Shown: positions 52,727 through 63,293 of the stretch, one piece after another
How the letters are laid out: every line of letters begins with the position of its first letter
Numbering within the stretch: position 1 is the stretch's first letter
Assembly: GCF_000308655.1 (NCBI RefSeq)
Contig: NZ_BAGC01000019.1
Coordinates: 1 to 64,000 of the forward strand
Length of the DNA: 64,000 bases
Origin: Nocardia niigatensis NBRC 100131
Lineage (GTDB): Bacteria; Actinomycetota; Actinomycetes; Mycobacteriales; Mycobacteriaceae
Direction: 5' to 3'
The notes under the pieces: model-generated
Told to the model about the DNA's origin: nothing
The model's input: the letters and a program-made list of their open reading frames with translations, nothing else
Database searches by the model: none
Translations under genes and position numbers: made by a program

Positions 52727-55700
52727 ATGGTTCGGCCATCGACTGCTCGTTCCGCTGTGCCCGGTGTCGGACGGCTCGGTCTGCTCGAGCCGTCGGCCGC
52801 CGACTCTCTGCGAGAGTTGGCGTGGGACAACGTGGACAGCGTGCCACTGCTGTGGGCGCTGTCGCGGTCCCCCGACGCCGATCTGGCGCTGCTGACGCTC
52901 ATCCGGTTGCGTGAGCAACTCGGGAGCGATTGGGCCGCTTTGGATTCCGAACTGCGCCGGGACACCGGGCTGCGCGGGCGGCTGCTGGCCCTCATCGGTT
53001 CGTCCAGCGCCTTCGCCGATCACCTGGTGGCGGATCCGGGCTCCTGGCAGCTGTTACAGCGGTCCAAGCTGCCCGATCGTGCGGAGCTGCTCGCGGATCT
53101 GCTGGACGCCGTCCACGCCACCCCCGAGACCGGGGAGAACGCCGGGCTCACGATGCACCGGGCGGGCATCGCGGGGCCGGAGGCGATCGCCTTGCTGCGC
53201 AAGCGGTATCGCGATCAGCTCATGCTGCTGGCCGCCATCGACCTGGCCGCCACCGTGGAGAACGAACCGGTCCTGCCCTACCAGCAGGTGGGTCAGCATC
53301 TCACCGATCTGGCCGACGCGGCCCTCACCGCGGCGCTGTCGGTGGCTGTCGCGCGGGTGTGCCCCGACCGCGAGACACCGGTCCGGCTGGCCGTCATCGC
53401 CATGGGTAAATGCGGTGCGCGGGAACTGAACTACGTCTCCGACGTGGATGTCATCTTTGTCGCCGAACCCGCCGATACCACCGCCACCCGGCTCGCCGCC
53501 GAGATGATGAGCGTGGGCAGCGCGGCGTTCTTCGAGATCGACGCGGCGCTGCGGCCGGAGGGCAAGGCCGGTGCGCTGGTGCGCACCCTGGAATCGCACA
53601 TCGCCTACTACAAGCGGTGGGCGCGCACCTGGGAATTCCAGGCGCTGCTCAAGATGCGGCCCGCCACCGGCGATCTCGCGCTCGGCGCCGAATACCGCGA
53701 CGCGCTCATGCCGATGGTGTGGGCGGCCAGCGAACGTCCCGACTTCGTGACGGACGTGCAGGCCATGCGGCGGCGCGTCGAGGATCTGGTGCCCGCGGAC
53801 CTGCGCGAACGTGAGCTCAAGCTCGGCCACGGCAGTCTGCGTGATGTCGAATTCGCCGTCCAGCTGCTGCAATTGGTGCACGGCAAGGCCGACGAATCGC
53901 TGCACGTGCAGGGCACGGTCGAGGCACTGACCGCGCTCGCCACCGGCGGCTACGTCGGCCGCGACGACGCCGCCAACCTCACCGCCTCCTACGAATTCCT
54001 GCGGCTGCTCGAACACCGTTTGCAGCTGCAGAGACTCAAGCGCACGCACACCCTGCCCGCCCCCGAGGACGAGGAGGGCATGCGCTGGCTGGCGCGCGCC
54101 GCGCACATGCGGCCCGACGGACGCCAGGACGCGGTCGGGGTCCTCACCAGCGAGATCAAGCGCAATGCGGTGCGGGTGCGGCGGCTGCACGCCAAGCTGT
54201 TCTACCGGCCGCTGCTGGAATCGGTGGCGCGCCTGGACGCGGACAACCTGCGACTCAGCCCCGCGGCGGCGGTGCGGCAGCTGGCCGCGCTGGGCTATGT
54301 GGCGCCCGAGAACGCGCTCGGGCATCTGAAGGCGCTGACCGGCGAGGTCGGGCGCAAGGGGCGGATCCAGGCGCTGCTGCTGCCGACCCTGCTCGAATGG
54401 CTCGGTGAGACACCGAATCCCGACGCGGGCCTGCTGGCCTACCGGCGGGTGTCGGAGGGGCTCGACAACGAGATCTGGTTCCTGCGCGAACTGCGCGACG
54501 AGGGGGCCATCGCGCAGCGGCTGATGATTGTGCTCGGGTCCTCGGCGTACCTGCCGGATCTGCTGATCAACGCGCCCGAGACCATCCGCATGTACGCCGA
54601 CGGGCCGGACGGGCCGCTGCTGCTGGCCACCAAGCCCTCGGATGTGGCGCGCGGAATCCTCTCCGGGGCAAGTCGTTACGACGATCCCAGGCGCGCGGTC
54701 GCGACCGCCCGCTCGCTGCGCCGGCATGAGCTGGCCCGCGTCGCCTCGGCGGACGTGCTGGGCATGCTGGACGTCCCGAAGGTGTGCGAGGCGCTGTCCT
54801 CGGTGTGGATCGCCACCCTGGAGGCGGCGCTGCAGGCCGTGATCCGGGCCGGCGAGGCCGAACTCGGCAAGCGTGCGCCCGCCGATCTCGCGGTCATCGG
54901 CATGGGCCGGCTGGGCGGCATGGAACTCGGGTACGGCTCCGACGCCGACGTGCTGTTCGTGTGCGATCCGCGGCCCGGCGAGGACGAGACCGTCGCGGTG
55001 AAGTGGGCGATCAGCGTCGCCGAACAGGTGCAGCGGCTGCTCGGCGCGCCGAGCACCGACCCGCCGCTCCAGGTCGACGCCGGGCTGCGGCCGGAGGGCC
55101 GCAACGGCGCGCTGGTCCGCACGCTCGCCGCCTACTCCGCCTACTACACCCAGTGGGCGCAGCCGTGGGAGGTACAGGCCCTGCTGCGCGCCCACCAGGT
55201 CGCCGGGGACCGCGAACTCGGAATCCGCTTCCTGCGCACCATGGATCCCATCCGCTACCCCGAGGGCGGCATGTCCCCGGAGGGCGTCCGCGAGATCCGC
55301 CGCATCAAGGCCCGCGTCGACTCCGAACGCCTCCCGCGCGGCGCCAACCCCGCCACCCACACCAAACTGGGCCGCGGCGGCCTCGCCGACATCGAATGGA
55401 CCGTCCAGCTGATCCAGCTCCTGCACGCCCACGAGGTCCCCGAACTCCACAACACCTCCACCCTCGAATCCCTGGACGCCATAGAACGCGCCGAACTCAT
55501 CGACACCGCCGACGCCGCCCTCCTCCGCGACGCCTGGCTCACCGCCACCAAGGCCCGCAACGCCCTCGTCCTGGTGCGCGGCAAACCCGCCGACCAACTC
55601 CCCGGCCCCGGCACCCTGCTCTCCGCCGTGGCCCGCGTGGCCGGCTGGCCCAACGACGACGGCAGCGAATTCCTCGACCACTACATGCGCGTCACCCGCC

Positions 55701-55741
55701 GCGCCAAGACAGTGGTCGAACGCGTCTTCGGCGGCGAGTAG
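52727..55741 (+). CDS. glnE: Bifunctional glutamine-synthetase adenylyltransferase/deadenylase
   Basis: 1004 residues from ATG 52727. The N-terminal adenylyl-removase nucleotidyltransferase has the site [20 protein letters not shown], and the C-terminal adenylyltransferase has [20 protein letters not shown]; both Asp-x-Asp centres are intact, and [20 protein letters not shown] and [20 protein letters not shown] are family signatures. It adjusts GlnA1 activity to nitrogen status. In M. tuberculosis glnE is essential. It follows glnA2 with copy B of the repeat in between. Confidence 0.96.
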   Translation: MVRPSTARSAVPGVGRLGLLEPSAADSLRELAWDNVDSVPLLWALSRSPDADLALLTLIRLREQLGSDWAALDSELRRDTGLRGRLLALIGSSSAFADHLVADPGSWQLLQRSKLPDRAELLADLLDAVHATPETGENAGLTMHRAGIAGPEAIALLRKRYRDQLMLLAAIDLAATVENEPVLPYQQVGQHLTDLADAALTAALSVAVARVCPDRETPVRLAVIAMGKCGARELNYVSDVDVIFVAEPADTTATRLAAEMMSVGSAAFFEIDAALRPEGKAGALVRTLESHIAYYKRWARTWEFQALLKMRPATGDLALGAEYRDALMPMVWAASERPDFVTDVQAMRRRVEDLVPADLRERELKLGHGSLRDVEFAVQLLQLVHGKADESLHVQGTVEALTALATGGYVGRDDAANLTASYEFLRLLEHRLQLQRLKRTHTLPAPEDEEGMRWLARAAHMRPDGRQDAVGVLTSEIKRNAVRVRRLHAKLFYRPLLESVARLDADNLRLSPAAAVRQLAALGYVAPENALGHLKALTGEVGRKGRIQALLLPTLLEWLGETPNPDAGLLAYRRVSEGLDNEIWFLRELRDEGAIAQRLMIVLGSSAYLPDLLINAPETIRMYADGPDGPLLLATKPSDVARGILSGASRYDDPRRAVATARSLRRHELARVASADVLGMLDVPKVCEALSSVWIATLEAALQAVIRAGEAELGKRAPADLAVIGMGRLGGMELGYGSDADVLFVCDPRPGEDETVAVKWAISVAEQVQRLLGAPSTDPPLQVDAGLRPEGRNGALVRTLAAYSAYYTQWAQPWEVQALLRAHQVAGDRELGIRFLRTMDPIRYPEGGMSPEGVREIRRIKARVDSERLPRGANPATHTKLGRGGLADIEWTVQLIQLLHAHEVPELHNTSTLESLDAIERAELIDTADAALLRDAWLTATKARNALVLVRGKPADQLPGPGTLLSAVARVAGWPNDDGSEFLDHYMRVTRRAKTVVERVFGGE

Positions 55742-55749
55742 CAGCTTGT

Positions 55750-55782
55750 CCGGCGGGGCGAAACCGCTTCTCGCCCTGCCGG
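55750..55782. terminator. Terminator after glnE
   Basis: 12-base arms ccggcggggcga / tcgccctgccgg with one G-T pair, 9 bases past the stop, before the convergent ESX-like gene. Confidence 0.75.
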
Positions 55783-55901
55783 TCTGAAACATCGCTGCCG
55801 AACGCGGGGACGAACGTGTGGCGTGGGAGGCTGCTGCCGCGGGTACAAGTAGAGCGGGCTCGCTGAAGGAGACCGCGGCGGACACTCGGTCGGAGAGGAC
55901 C

Positions 55902-57152
55902 TCAGTCCCGGGAATCGCCGCTGGGCAGCATGAGATCGTTTCGGGCTGCTGGAAACTCGGCGCCGATCGTGGGTGGGACGTGGGGGAGGGGATTGCCGAG
56001 TAGTTCGTCCTGGCGGTCTCGGATGAGCCAGGGCGGGGTGCGGTGGCGTGAGTCGGGGTCCGCGGTGGGGCGGGCGCCGGGGGCGAACATGCCCGATGGT
56101 GCGGAGGCCGGTGGGCCGGAGCCGTTGGGGGAGTCGGGTTGTCGTGGCTGGGTGAGGGGTTCTGGGTTGACTGGGCCGGGGAAGCTCTGGCCGGGGTCGG
56201 GCGTGGCGGGCGATGGGCGGGGTGCGAGAGGGTTGGTCGGATGGCCGATGGGGGCGGGGGTGAGCGGGGAAGTGGGTGGGGTGGTGGCGGGTTCGGTTTC
56301 GATGTCGGCCGGCCGAGGGGATTTCGAGCGTTGGCCGTCCTGGGTTCGACTGTCCGAACCTCGGTAGGCCGGGTCATTCAGGTCGGCCTCGGTGCCGGAT
56401 TCCGGAAAGTGCTGGGTATCGGCCGGATTGGTCGCGGCGGCCATGGTGCCAGGAGAGCCGGGCGCGGGCTCGGGAGTTCCGCCTCGTCCGTCCCAGGGAT
56501 CCAGGATGGCGGGTTGGGATGAGATGCCCGGGGAGCCTGGGGCCGCTCCGGAACCGGTTGTGCCGCTGGAGTCTTCGGATGCGGAGTCGCCGGGGGAGCC
56601 GAGGGCGAAGAAGGCGGGGACGGCTGTGCCGGCGGGTGGGTAGATGGGGACGTAGTTGGCGTCGAGGGCCGCCAGGGCGAGGTGGTACTGCTCGTCCTTG
56701 GTGTGGGCGGGGCCATCGGGCACGGGTGGGGGCACGGTTTTCCGGACGGCTTCGGCGCCGTAGGCCGCGGCAATCATGCGATGGCCGGTGCCGTGGGCGA
56801 TTTCGGCGACATCGGTGGCGTCGCGGACGAATTGGCGGGCGGCCTGCTCGGCGGCGTGGGCGATGTGGCCGGACAGGGCGTCGGCGAGTGTGGCCTGGAC
56901 GGTGGCGTGCAGGGTGCACAGAGCGCCGAACAGGCTGTCGGCGATGCTCACCCAGACCTGGGCGGCGGTGTGCATGTCGCCAGGGTTCATGGCCTGGACC
57001 CGGGAGTAGATCTGCTCGTGCGAGAACCGTGGGAAGTGCTCCAGCTGCCGGATGTAATCCGGGTCGAGTCCGCGCATGGTGATGCGCGACTGCTCGTGCT
57101 CGGCCCCCGACTGACTCAATCGGGCCCTGCGCCGCAAGGCTTCCGGTTCCAT
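55902..57152 (-). CDS. ESX/PPE-like protein with long Pro-rich tail
   Basis: 416 residues from ATG 57152 with gaggggaggacg upstream. The first 170 residues form an all-helical domain (FSHEQIYSRVQAMNPGDMHT AAQVWVSIADSLFGALCTLH), with W in the position of the WXG turn and a helical pair (AEQAARQFVRDATDVAEIAH), as in WXG100/PPE-like type VII substrates. The C-terminal 230 residues are Pro/Ser/Gly-rich and disordered. No ESX-secretion genes are near, so it is an orphan. Family level only. Confidence 0.65.
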   Translation of the reverse strand: MEPEALRRRARLSQSGAEHEQSRITMRGLDPDYIRQLEHFPRFSHEQIYSRVQAMNPGDMHTAAQVWVSIADSLFGALCTLHATVQATLADALSGHIAHAAEQAARQFVRDATDVAEIAHGTGHRMIAAAYGAEAVRKTVPPPVPDGPAHTKDEQYHLALAALDANYVPIYPPAGTAVPAFFALGSPGDSASEDSSGTTGSGAAPGSPGISSQPAILDPWDGRGGTPEPAPGSPGTMAAATNPADTQHFPESGTEADLNDPAYRGSDSRTQDGQRSKSPRPADIETEPATTPPTSPLTPAPIGHPTNPLAPRPSPATPDPGQSFPGPVNPEPLTQPRQPDSPNGSGPPASAPSGMFAPGARPTADPDSRHRTPPWLIRDRQDELLGNPLPHVPPTIGAEFPAARNDLMLPSGDSRD

Positions 57153-57937
57153 CGGCGTCCTCCCCTCATCCGGTCTCTTCCACTTCGACGCCGGGGACTG
57201 GGCGTCGGTTCCGCCGCGGCGCGATTCGCCGATACGGACGAGGCCGGCCACGCGAACCGAATTCTTTCCTTGCTCCATCGGCTGTTTCGATGGCATGCCC
57301 AGTCGCAGATACAGGAATGCCTGAAGATAAGATAATTCGCCGGGTGATGCTGTTTCACGATGTTGCCGGGTGAGCCGTAAATTCGTTCACCTGGCGTCGC
57401 CGGCAACTTCGGAGCTGAATAGATGCACCAGCGGCTCGGGCGGCGTTCCGCCGCTGAGTGAACGCACGGCAAAATGCGTTTACCTACGCATAATGAGCTC
57501 CTGATGGGAGAAGTCTCGATCGTTCATGCGGTCGGCTTCGGGTCGGGCGAGCCGGTGGGCGCAATTTTCGGGAACCTGTTTCGCAATAGGGAATCGTGGG
57601 ACTCGATAACCGCATGCAGTGAAGGCGTTGGATATAACACCAGGTCAGAGCTTGTATTTGATCAAATCTAGCCCGCTTTCGATCCTGTGATCGGAACCCT
57701 GATGGGCGGCATGGCGTCGGTCGGCTGGTGCCGAAGTCTTAGTGGAATTAACTTTCCAGGCTGAATATTTAATAGCGGATAAGGATTTGCCGGAACCGCC
57801 CTCCGGCGAGCCATCGATGCCAAAACGTTATTTTGGATCTCGATCGCGACCGGATGAGAACAGGTTATATTTTAGATCCCTTACGGTTACGGCGCGACAT
57901 GTGGCTCGTGCTGTTGCTTCACCTTTTGGAGATAGTT
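57153..57937. other. Low-coding intergenic stretch
   Basis: 785 bases with lower GC than flanks. Short open frames (for example 57474-57671) lack ribosome sites and coding bias. A TATATT box near 57864 could serve the downstream secreted gene. I see no gene here. Confidence 0.5.
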
Positions 57938-58558
57938 ATGAGATCGACCGCATCCATGCTGCTTCGCGCCGGAGTTGTTACGCCGGTGGCGCTGGCCACC
58001 GCCTTCTGTTTGGCCGCACCCGCAAATGCCGCCCCCGTGAGCGTGAACTGGAGTTGTCAGGGCACGATCTTCGGGATAGGCCAAACCTCGAGCATGACCA
58101 CATCGGTCGACGGGGCCGCGCCGGGATCGGCGGCATCCGGCTCCGCGGTGGCCATTACCCTCACCCCCGGTGTATCCACGGTTCCCAGCTCGGCCTCGGG
58201 CTTCACGGTGACGAGCATCAGCAACCTGAAGATGATCTTCCCGACTCCGGCGAATTCCACGCTGGTCTCGGCCACCGCATCCGGTGGGAGCGTGGCCGGC
58301 ACCGTCACCACCTCGGGTGGGAATGTCGTTCTCACCGTGCCGGGTCCGATCGCCGGCGGCACGAGCTTCACCCCGCCGGCGGTGACCATCAATGTGACCG
58401 CCGGGACTCCCGGAACGCCGATCACCAGCAAGTACGCCGGGACCAGCTATGCCAATCCCGGTATGACCATGACGACCAACGTGCAATGGGTCGGCGGTGT
58501 CGCGACCGCGTGCTACCCGAATCCGTCCCCGACCCTCACCACCACGACCGTCAGCTGA
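57938..58558 (+). CDS. Secreted actinobacterial beta-rich protein
   Basis: 206 residues from ATG 57938 with ttttggaga upstream. A signal peptide (LLRAGVVTPVALATAFCLAA..ANA) leads to a Thr/Ser/Val-rich all-beta region (VSVNWSCQGTIFGIGQTSSM, ITLTPGVSTVPSSASGFTVT, PAVTINVTAGTPGTPITSKY). Two cysteines (SCQG, ACYP) probably pair end to end. It reads like a surface or secreted beta-sandwich protein of a nocardial family I cannot name. It is followed by a hairpin terminator. Confidence 0.75.
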   Translation: MRSTASMLLRAGVVTPVALATAFCLAAPANAAPVSVNWSCQGTIFGIGQTSSMTTSVDGAAPGSAASGSAVAITLTPGVSTVPSSASGFTVTSISNLKMIFPTPANSTLVSATASGGSVAGTVTTSGGNVVLTVPGPIAGGTSFTPPAVTINVTAGTPGTPITSKYAGTSYANPGMTMTTNVQWVGGVATACYPNPSPTLTTTTVS

Positions 58559-58620
58559 TCGGAGGGTAGGCGGAGCAGCGTGACGCGCAGTATCCGCTCC
58601 GGCGAAATGTGGTGAATGTG

Positions 58621-58655
58621 CCTGGACTGGGCTGTTACCAGCAGCCCAGTCCAGG
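58621..58655 (+). terminator. Terminator of the secreted gene
   Basis: Perfect 14-base arms cctggactgggctg / cagcccagtccagg with a 7-base loop, 62 bases past the stop. Confidence 0.75.
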
Positions 58656-58865
58656 TTCCGTCCGATCGGATCGGACACTCGCCGCCCCGGATGGTTTTCG
58701 CGCGCTGCGGCTTTCGTGCGGCGAAAACCACTCTGGCCGGGGTGCAATACCGGCTATCGTATCGGCTTCGGTGTCGTCGTGCAGTACATGTCCGGCACGG
58801 CCTCGGTGAATTTGGTTGAGAGGTTTCGTGTTTCAAGTGTTCGAGGGTGGGAGCCTGTGCGTCCG

Positions 58866-59351
58866 ATGTCAACCGAACCCGCTCGGATCGCAGTAGAGCT
58901 CAGAAAGGCCCTGGAGTTCTATCACGGAACCATCGAGGATCTGGCCCGCGAATCGATCAGATTGCTGGGCGTGAACGAGACCGATCGGCGTGCGCTGGAA
59001 ATCGTTCTCGGGGAAGGGAAGTCCACGACACCTGGCATGCTCGCCGAACGACTGGGCCTTACTGCCGCAGGCGCGACGGTCATGCTCAACCGGCTGGAGA
59101 AGCAGGGCTATATCGCCCGCTCGCTGGATCCCACCGATCGTCGCCGGGTGATCGTGGTGGCCACGGATCTCGCCGCCCGTCGCATGCAGGAACTCATCTC
59201 ACCATTGGTCGACGAGGGCTACCAGATGATGCTGAGCTGGTTCGATCCCGCGGAACTGGAGATGATCGCGCGCTTTCTCATCCGGGCGGGCGAACTGCAG
59301 CGAACCCACCGGCAACAGCTGCGCAATATGGACCCCTACCCGCGGCGCTGA
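58866..59351 (+). CDS. MarR-family transcriptional regulator
   Basis: 161 residues from ATG 58866 (GTG 58857 is 3 codons earlier). The winged helix TTPGMLAERLGLTAAGATVM LNRLEKQGYIARSLDPTDRR is typical; flanking helices (ALEFYHGTIEDLARESIRLL, ALEIVLGEG, LISPLVDEGYQMMLSWFDPA) form the dimer. Convergent with the methyltransferase gene. It might control local oxidative or aldehyde-metabolism genes, but no operator is assigned. Confidence 0.88.
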   Translation: MSTEPARIAVELRKALEFYHGTIEDLARESIRLLGVNETDRRALEIVLGEGKSTTPGMLAERLGLTAAGATVMLNRLEKQGYIARSLDPTDRRRVIVVATDLAARRMQELISPLVDEGYQMMLSWFDPAELEMIARFLIRAGELQRTHRQQLRNMDPYPRR

Positions 59352-59408
59352 GGGTTTCCGGGGTCGTATCCAGGGCGGAACCGGATGCGTACGAATGTTT
59401 TCGGGGTT

Positions 59409-60230
59409 TCAGAGCTTGCGGGCCTGCAGGGTGAAGCTGAGTGGCAGTCGTTCGGGGTGTTCGATGAGCCGCCATTCGGAGTCCTCGCCGCACACCATGC
59501 GGCCGGGCAGCGCCTCCCACGGCACACTGCGGTGCTCGACGAGCTGGGTGAGGGTGAGGTCGGCTTGCAGGACGGCTTCCACGATCTCGCCGAGGCCGTG
59601 ATTCCATTCGTGGGTGGTGCTGTGCGCGACCGCCAAATCGGTGTCCACGTAGGTGGTTTCGTCGTCGAACACCATCGGGTCCGGCGTCTCGAAGTACGGG
59701 TAGCCGAGGGTCAGGGGGCCGGTGCGGGTCTCGTCGACGGCCATGCGGACGGGATGGTCGTCGCGGATGAACAGCCGCCCGCCCGGCCGCAGCAGCCCGG
59801 CCACCGTCTCGGCCCACCGGTGAATGTCCGGCAGCCAGCACAGGGCTCCGACACCGGTGTAGACGAGGTCGAATCGTGCCGCGCCGAGCGTGGGGACGGC
59901 GTCGTAGAGGTCGGCTTCGACGAAATCGATCGGGGTGGCGGTGGCTTCGGCGAGCTTGCGGGCCTCGGCCAGGGAGGCGGGGGAGAAGTCGAGGCCGGTC
60001 ATGGTGGCGCCCAGCCGTGCCAGTGAGAGCGTGTCGGTGCCGATGTGGCATTGCAGGTGGACCGCGTCCAGGCCGCGGATGTCGCCGAGGCGCGGCAGGT
60101 CGAAGCGGACCACGTGGCTCAGGAAGGAGGGATCGGTGCGGAAATTGTCGAGGGCGTAGTCGCCGGAACCGGCATGCAGTGGAGCGCGATCGTCCCAGTT
60201 GGCCCGGTTCAGGCGGCGGTAGTCGCTCAT
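59409..60230 (-). CDS. SAM-dependent class I methyltransferase
   Basis: 273 residues from ATG 60230. The SAM motif is LDAVHLQCHIGTDTLSLARL GATMTGLDFS, with post-I acidic EADLYD and motif II DLVYTGVGALCWL. N-terminal MSDYRRLNRANWDDRAPLHA matches a family of small-molecule methyltransferases in actinomycetes. Substrate unknown. It is divergent from an aldehyde dehydrogenase, with a shared 177-base region containing TGTCC-type half-sites. Confidence 0.88.
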   Translation of the reverse strand: MSDYRRLNRANWDDRAPLHAGSGDYALDNFRTDPSFLSHVVRFDLPRLGDIRGLDAVHLQCHIGTDTLSLARLGATMTGLDFSPASLAEARKLAEATATPIDFVEADLYDAVPTLGAARFDLVYTGVGALCWLPDIHRWAETVAGLLRPGGRLFIRDDHPVRMAVDETRTGPLTLGYPYFETPDPMVFDDETTYVDTDLAVAHSTTHEWNHGLGEIVEAVLQADLTLTQLVEHRSVPWEALPGRMVCGEDSEWRLIEHPERLPLSFTLQARKL

Positions 60231-60358
60231 GCTGCTCGACTGTGCCACGGATGCCGCTCGGGAGCGCGGTAATTTCGCCTGCCGCGGCACCGGGATGCGC
60301 CTGGTCGGTACCCGGCCGCGGGCCTGCCGATCTTGTTCTGGCCAGTTGTCGATAGTAC

Positions 60359-60380
60359 AGTCCAGACCGATGTCCAACTG
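60359..60380. promoter_or_regulatory. Possible TGTCC-type operator upstream of the aldehyde dehydrogenase gene
   Basis: agtccagacc and tgtccaactg lie 12 bases apart and resemble (8 and 6 of 10 bases) the TGTCC(A/G)GACA box repeated at 63641-63782. Weak match. Confidence 0.3.
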
Positions 60381-60407
60381 GGTGTCGGTGCTGAAGAGGG
60401 AGTGGAT

Positions 60408-61940
60408 ATGGCCATCGTGCGCGCCGTGTCGCACACAGACGGTGAACGACGTCGACTGGCCCTGGCCAGTCCGGTGACCGGCCTGCCCATCGACGAAATC
60501 GACGTTGACGGCGGCGCCGAGGTGCAGCTCGCGGTCGCCCGTGCCCGCGCGGCCCAACCCGGCTGGGCGGCAAGGAGTATCGGCGAGCGTGCGGCTCTGG
60601 TCCGGGGTGCGATCGACGTGATCAGTGCGCGCCGGGCCGAGATCGCCGAGACGATCCGGATAGAGACCGGAAAGCCCATGGCCGAGGCGCTCGGGGTGGA
60701 GATCGTGCCGGCGTGCGACTTCCTCAACTACTGGTCGGGCCGTGCCCGTCGTGATCTACGGCCGCATCGGCAGCGGCTGCACGGCTACCTGCGCCCGTTC
60801 AAGAAGCTGCATATCCAGTATCAGCCGTTGGGCGTGGTCGGGGTGATCACACCGTGGAACGCTCCGTTCGTCCTGACGCTCAATCCCGTCGTGCAGGCGT
60901 TGCTGGCCGGCAACACCGTGGTGTTCAAGCCCTCGGAAGTGACGCCGCGCGCGGGGGAGTGGGTGGCGAGAGTGCTGCACGAGGCCGGTGTACCCGAGGA
61001 CGTGGTGCAGGTCCTGCACGGCGACGGCGAAACCGGTGCGGCTCTGGTCGATTCGGAGCTGGACAAGGTGTGCTTCACCGGCAGCGTCGCCACCGGCCGG
61101 AAGATCGCGAGCGCCTGTGCCGCGCGATTCGTGCCCTGCACACTGGAGCTCGGCGGCAAGGACGCCATGATCGTGTGCGCGGACGCCGATCTCGAACGCG
61201 CCGCGGCCGGTGCCGTGTACCTGTCGATGTTCAATACCGGTCAGGTGTGCATGAGCGTCGAGCGCATCTACGTTGTCGAGAGTGTGGCCGAGGAGTTCAT
61301 CGGACTGGTCGCGCGCAAGGCCGCGGAGGTCCGTTACGGGCCGGGGGACACGGATATGGGGCCGCTGTTCTGGGATCGCCAGCTCGATCTGGTCGCCCGG
61401 CATGTCACCGAGGCCCGGGCAGCGGGCGCCGAGATCCTGGTCGGCGGATCGGCCGAGGCGGGAGAGGGCCTGTACTTCCAGCCGACCGTCATCGCCGGCG
61501 CGGATCACGGTATGCGGATCATGACCGAGGAGACCTTCGGTCCGATCGCGGCCATCGTGCGCGTCGCCGACGAGGACGAGGCGATCCGGCTGGCCAACGA
61601 CTCTCGTTACGGGCTCAGCGGTTCGGTGTTCACCAAGGATCCGGCGCGCGCCCGGCGCATAGCGGCGCGGTTGACCACGGGCTCGGTGGTTCACAACGAC
61701 GCCGCCGTCGTCTACGGAGTCCCCGAGGCTCCGTTCGGCGGGCGCAAGGACAGCGGGGTCGGCCAGGTCAACGGCGTGCACGCGTTGCGGGGGTTCACCC
61801 ACGCCCAGCCCGTACTGATCGATCGCTGGCAGCCGAAGCGCGAAAGCATCTGGTACCCGTACACCGACAAGACAATTCGCGATCTCGACGGATTGATCCG
61901 GGCATTCGGCAATCGGCTGGTGCGGCGTCTGCTGTCGTGA
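60408..61940 (+). CDS. NAD(P)-dependent aldehyde dehydrogenase
   Basis: 510 residues from ATG 60408 with gaagagggag upstream. Signatures: GVVGVITPWNAPFVLTLNPV, FKPSEVTPRAG, FTGSVATGRKIAS, catalytic Glu in LELGGKDAMIVCADADLERA and Cys in FNTGQVCMSVERIYV, then EETFGPIAAIVRV and GGRKDSGVGQVNG. It oxidises an aldehyde to acid. In this locus it may act with the neighbouring P450 and second aldehyde dehydrogenase on sterol or terpenoid side chains; that is inferred. Confidence 0.92.
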   Translation: MAIVRAVSHTDGERRRLALASPVTGLPIDEIDVDGGAEVQLAVARARAAQPGWAARSIGERAALVRGAIDVISARRAEIAETIRIETGKPMAEALGVEIVPACDFLNYWSGRARRDLRPHRQRLHGYLRPFKKLHIQYQPLGVVGVITPWNAPFVLTLNPVVQALLAGNTVVFKPSEVTPRAGEWVARVLHEAGVPEDVVQVLHGDGETGAALVDSELDKVCFTGSVATGRKIASACAARFVPCTLELGGKDAMIVCADADLERAAAGAVYLSMFNTGQVCMSVERIYVVESVAEEFIGLVARKAAEVRYGPGDTDMGPLFWDRQLDLVARHVTEARAAGAEILVGGSAEAGEGLYFQPTVIAGADHGMRIMTEETFGPIAAIVRVADEDEAIRLANDSRYGLSGSVFTKDPARARRIAARLTTGSVVHNDAAVVYGVPEAPFGGRKDSGVGQVNGVHALRGFTHAQPVLIDRWQPKRESIWYPYTDKTIRDLDGLIRAFGNRLVRRLLS

Positions 61941-61957
61941 TGTCACGGCGGCCCGGT

Positions 61958-61985
61958 GCGGGGCGCCGGCCGGCCCGGGCCCCGC
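61958..61985. terminator. Hairpin between convergent aldehyde dehydrogenase and P450 genes
   Basis: gcggggc / gccccgc arms around a GC-rich loop of 14 bases. Confidence 0.45.
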
Positions 61986-61999
61986 GGTCGCGACGTGAT

Positions 62000-63243
62000 C
62001 TACGAGTAGCTGACCTGCCAGTGCTTGATGCCGTTGATCCAGCCGTTGCGCAGCCGCTCGGGTTCGGCCACCTGTGAGAGGTTGGGCATGGCATCGGCGA
62101 TGGCGTTGAACATCAGGTCGATCTCCAACCGCGCCAGGTTGGCGCCCACGCAGAAATGCGCGCCGGTGCCGCCGAACGCCAAGTGTGGATTGGGATCTCG
62201 CACACGTCGAAGGCGAACGGATCGGTGAACGCGTCCTCGTCGAAATTGGCCGAGCTGTAGAACAATCCGACGCGCTGGCCTGCGCGGATCAGTTGTCCGC
62301 CGAGCTCGGTATCGGCGGTCGCGGTGCGTTGGAACGCGGTGACGGGAGTGGTCCACCGGATGATCTCATCCGCCGCGGTCCGGGGTCGTTGTTGTTTGAA
62401 CAGCTCCCACTGGTCCGGATGGTCGATGAAGGCCTTCATGCCATGGGTGATGGCATTTCGGGTGGTCTCATTCCCCGCCACGGCGAGCAGGATGACGAAG
62501 AATCCGAATTCGTCGGATCCCAGCGCCTCTCCGCCCATGTCCGCGTTCACGAGCTGGGTCACGATGTCGTCGCCGGGGACGGAACGGCGTTGCTCGGCCA
62601 TATTCCAGGCGTAGCCGAGGATCTCCGCGGAGGCATTTGTGGAGGTGTCGGTGGTCGCCGTATCGGCGTACTCGGGGTCGTCGTAGTTGAGCATCTGGTT
62701 GGACCAGTCGAAGAGTTTGCGCCGATCCTCCTGCGGCACACCGATGAGCTCGGCGATGGCCTGCAGCGGAAGTTCGCAGGCGACCTGCTCGACGAAGTCG
62801 CCGCGACCTTCTTGCTTGGCCGCGTGGACGATGCGCTCCGCGCGTTCGGTCAAGGCGGCCCGCAGCGACTCTACCGCCCGGGGGCTGAACCCTCTGGAAA
62901 TGATGCGCCGGATCTTGGTGTGCTTGGGCGGGTCCATGTTGAGCAGCAGCGCGCTGGTGAGTTCGATCTGATCGATGGTTATCTGCCCGGGCAGCCGAAT
63001 GACCGCGCCTTTGCGTTGCGATGAGAACAACTCGGACTTTCGGGAGACTTCCTTGATGTCCTCGTGCTTGCTGACCACCCAGTAGCCGCCGTCGCGGAAT
63101 CCGCCGGAAGCCTCGTCCTGCTGCGCGTTCCACCACACCGGACTGGTGCGGCGCAGCTGCGCGAATTCCGCTACGGGGTTTCGGGTTTCCCACAGGGCGG
63201 GGTCGGTGAAGTCGAATCCGGTAGGCAGGGACGGCGCGGGCAT
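62000..63243 (-). pseudogene. cyp125: Frameshifted CYP125-type steroid monooxygenase
   Basis: Starts ATG 63243 behind AGGAGG. It follows M. tuberculosis CYP125A1 closely: FDFTDPALWETRNPVAEFAQ, YWVVSKHEDIKEVSRKSELF SSQRKG, ISRGFSPRAVESL, FGFFVILLAVAGNETTRNAI and RWTTPVTAFQRTATAD. The frame is lost after DPFAFDV near 62206 (gacgtgtgcgag). The rest continues in another frame: RDPNPHLAFGGTGAHFCVGANLAR with the haem Cys, ending HWQVSYS at 62000. Removing one tg from gtgtg restores it. CYP125 oxidises the sterol C26. The haem domain is lost from the product as read. Confidence 0.85.
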
Positions 63244-63293
63244 GGGTTCCTCCTGATGGGCCGACAGCGCTGTGGTCCGGAAAAGGGGTGAGT

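Noticed and set aside
53054..56377. 1107-codon open frame on the minus strand opposite glnE
   Set aside because: It is the shadow of glnE and of the gene after it: composition is His/Arg/Gln-rich without domains, and glnE has both catalytic sites in frame.
57474..57671. 65-codon ORF in the AT-richer stretch
   Set aside because: No ribosome site, no homologue recalled, poor codon bias.
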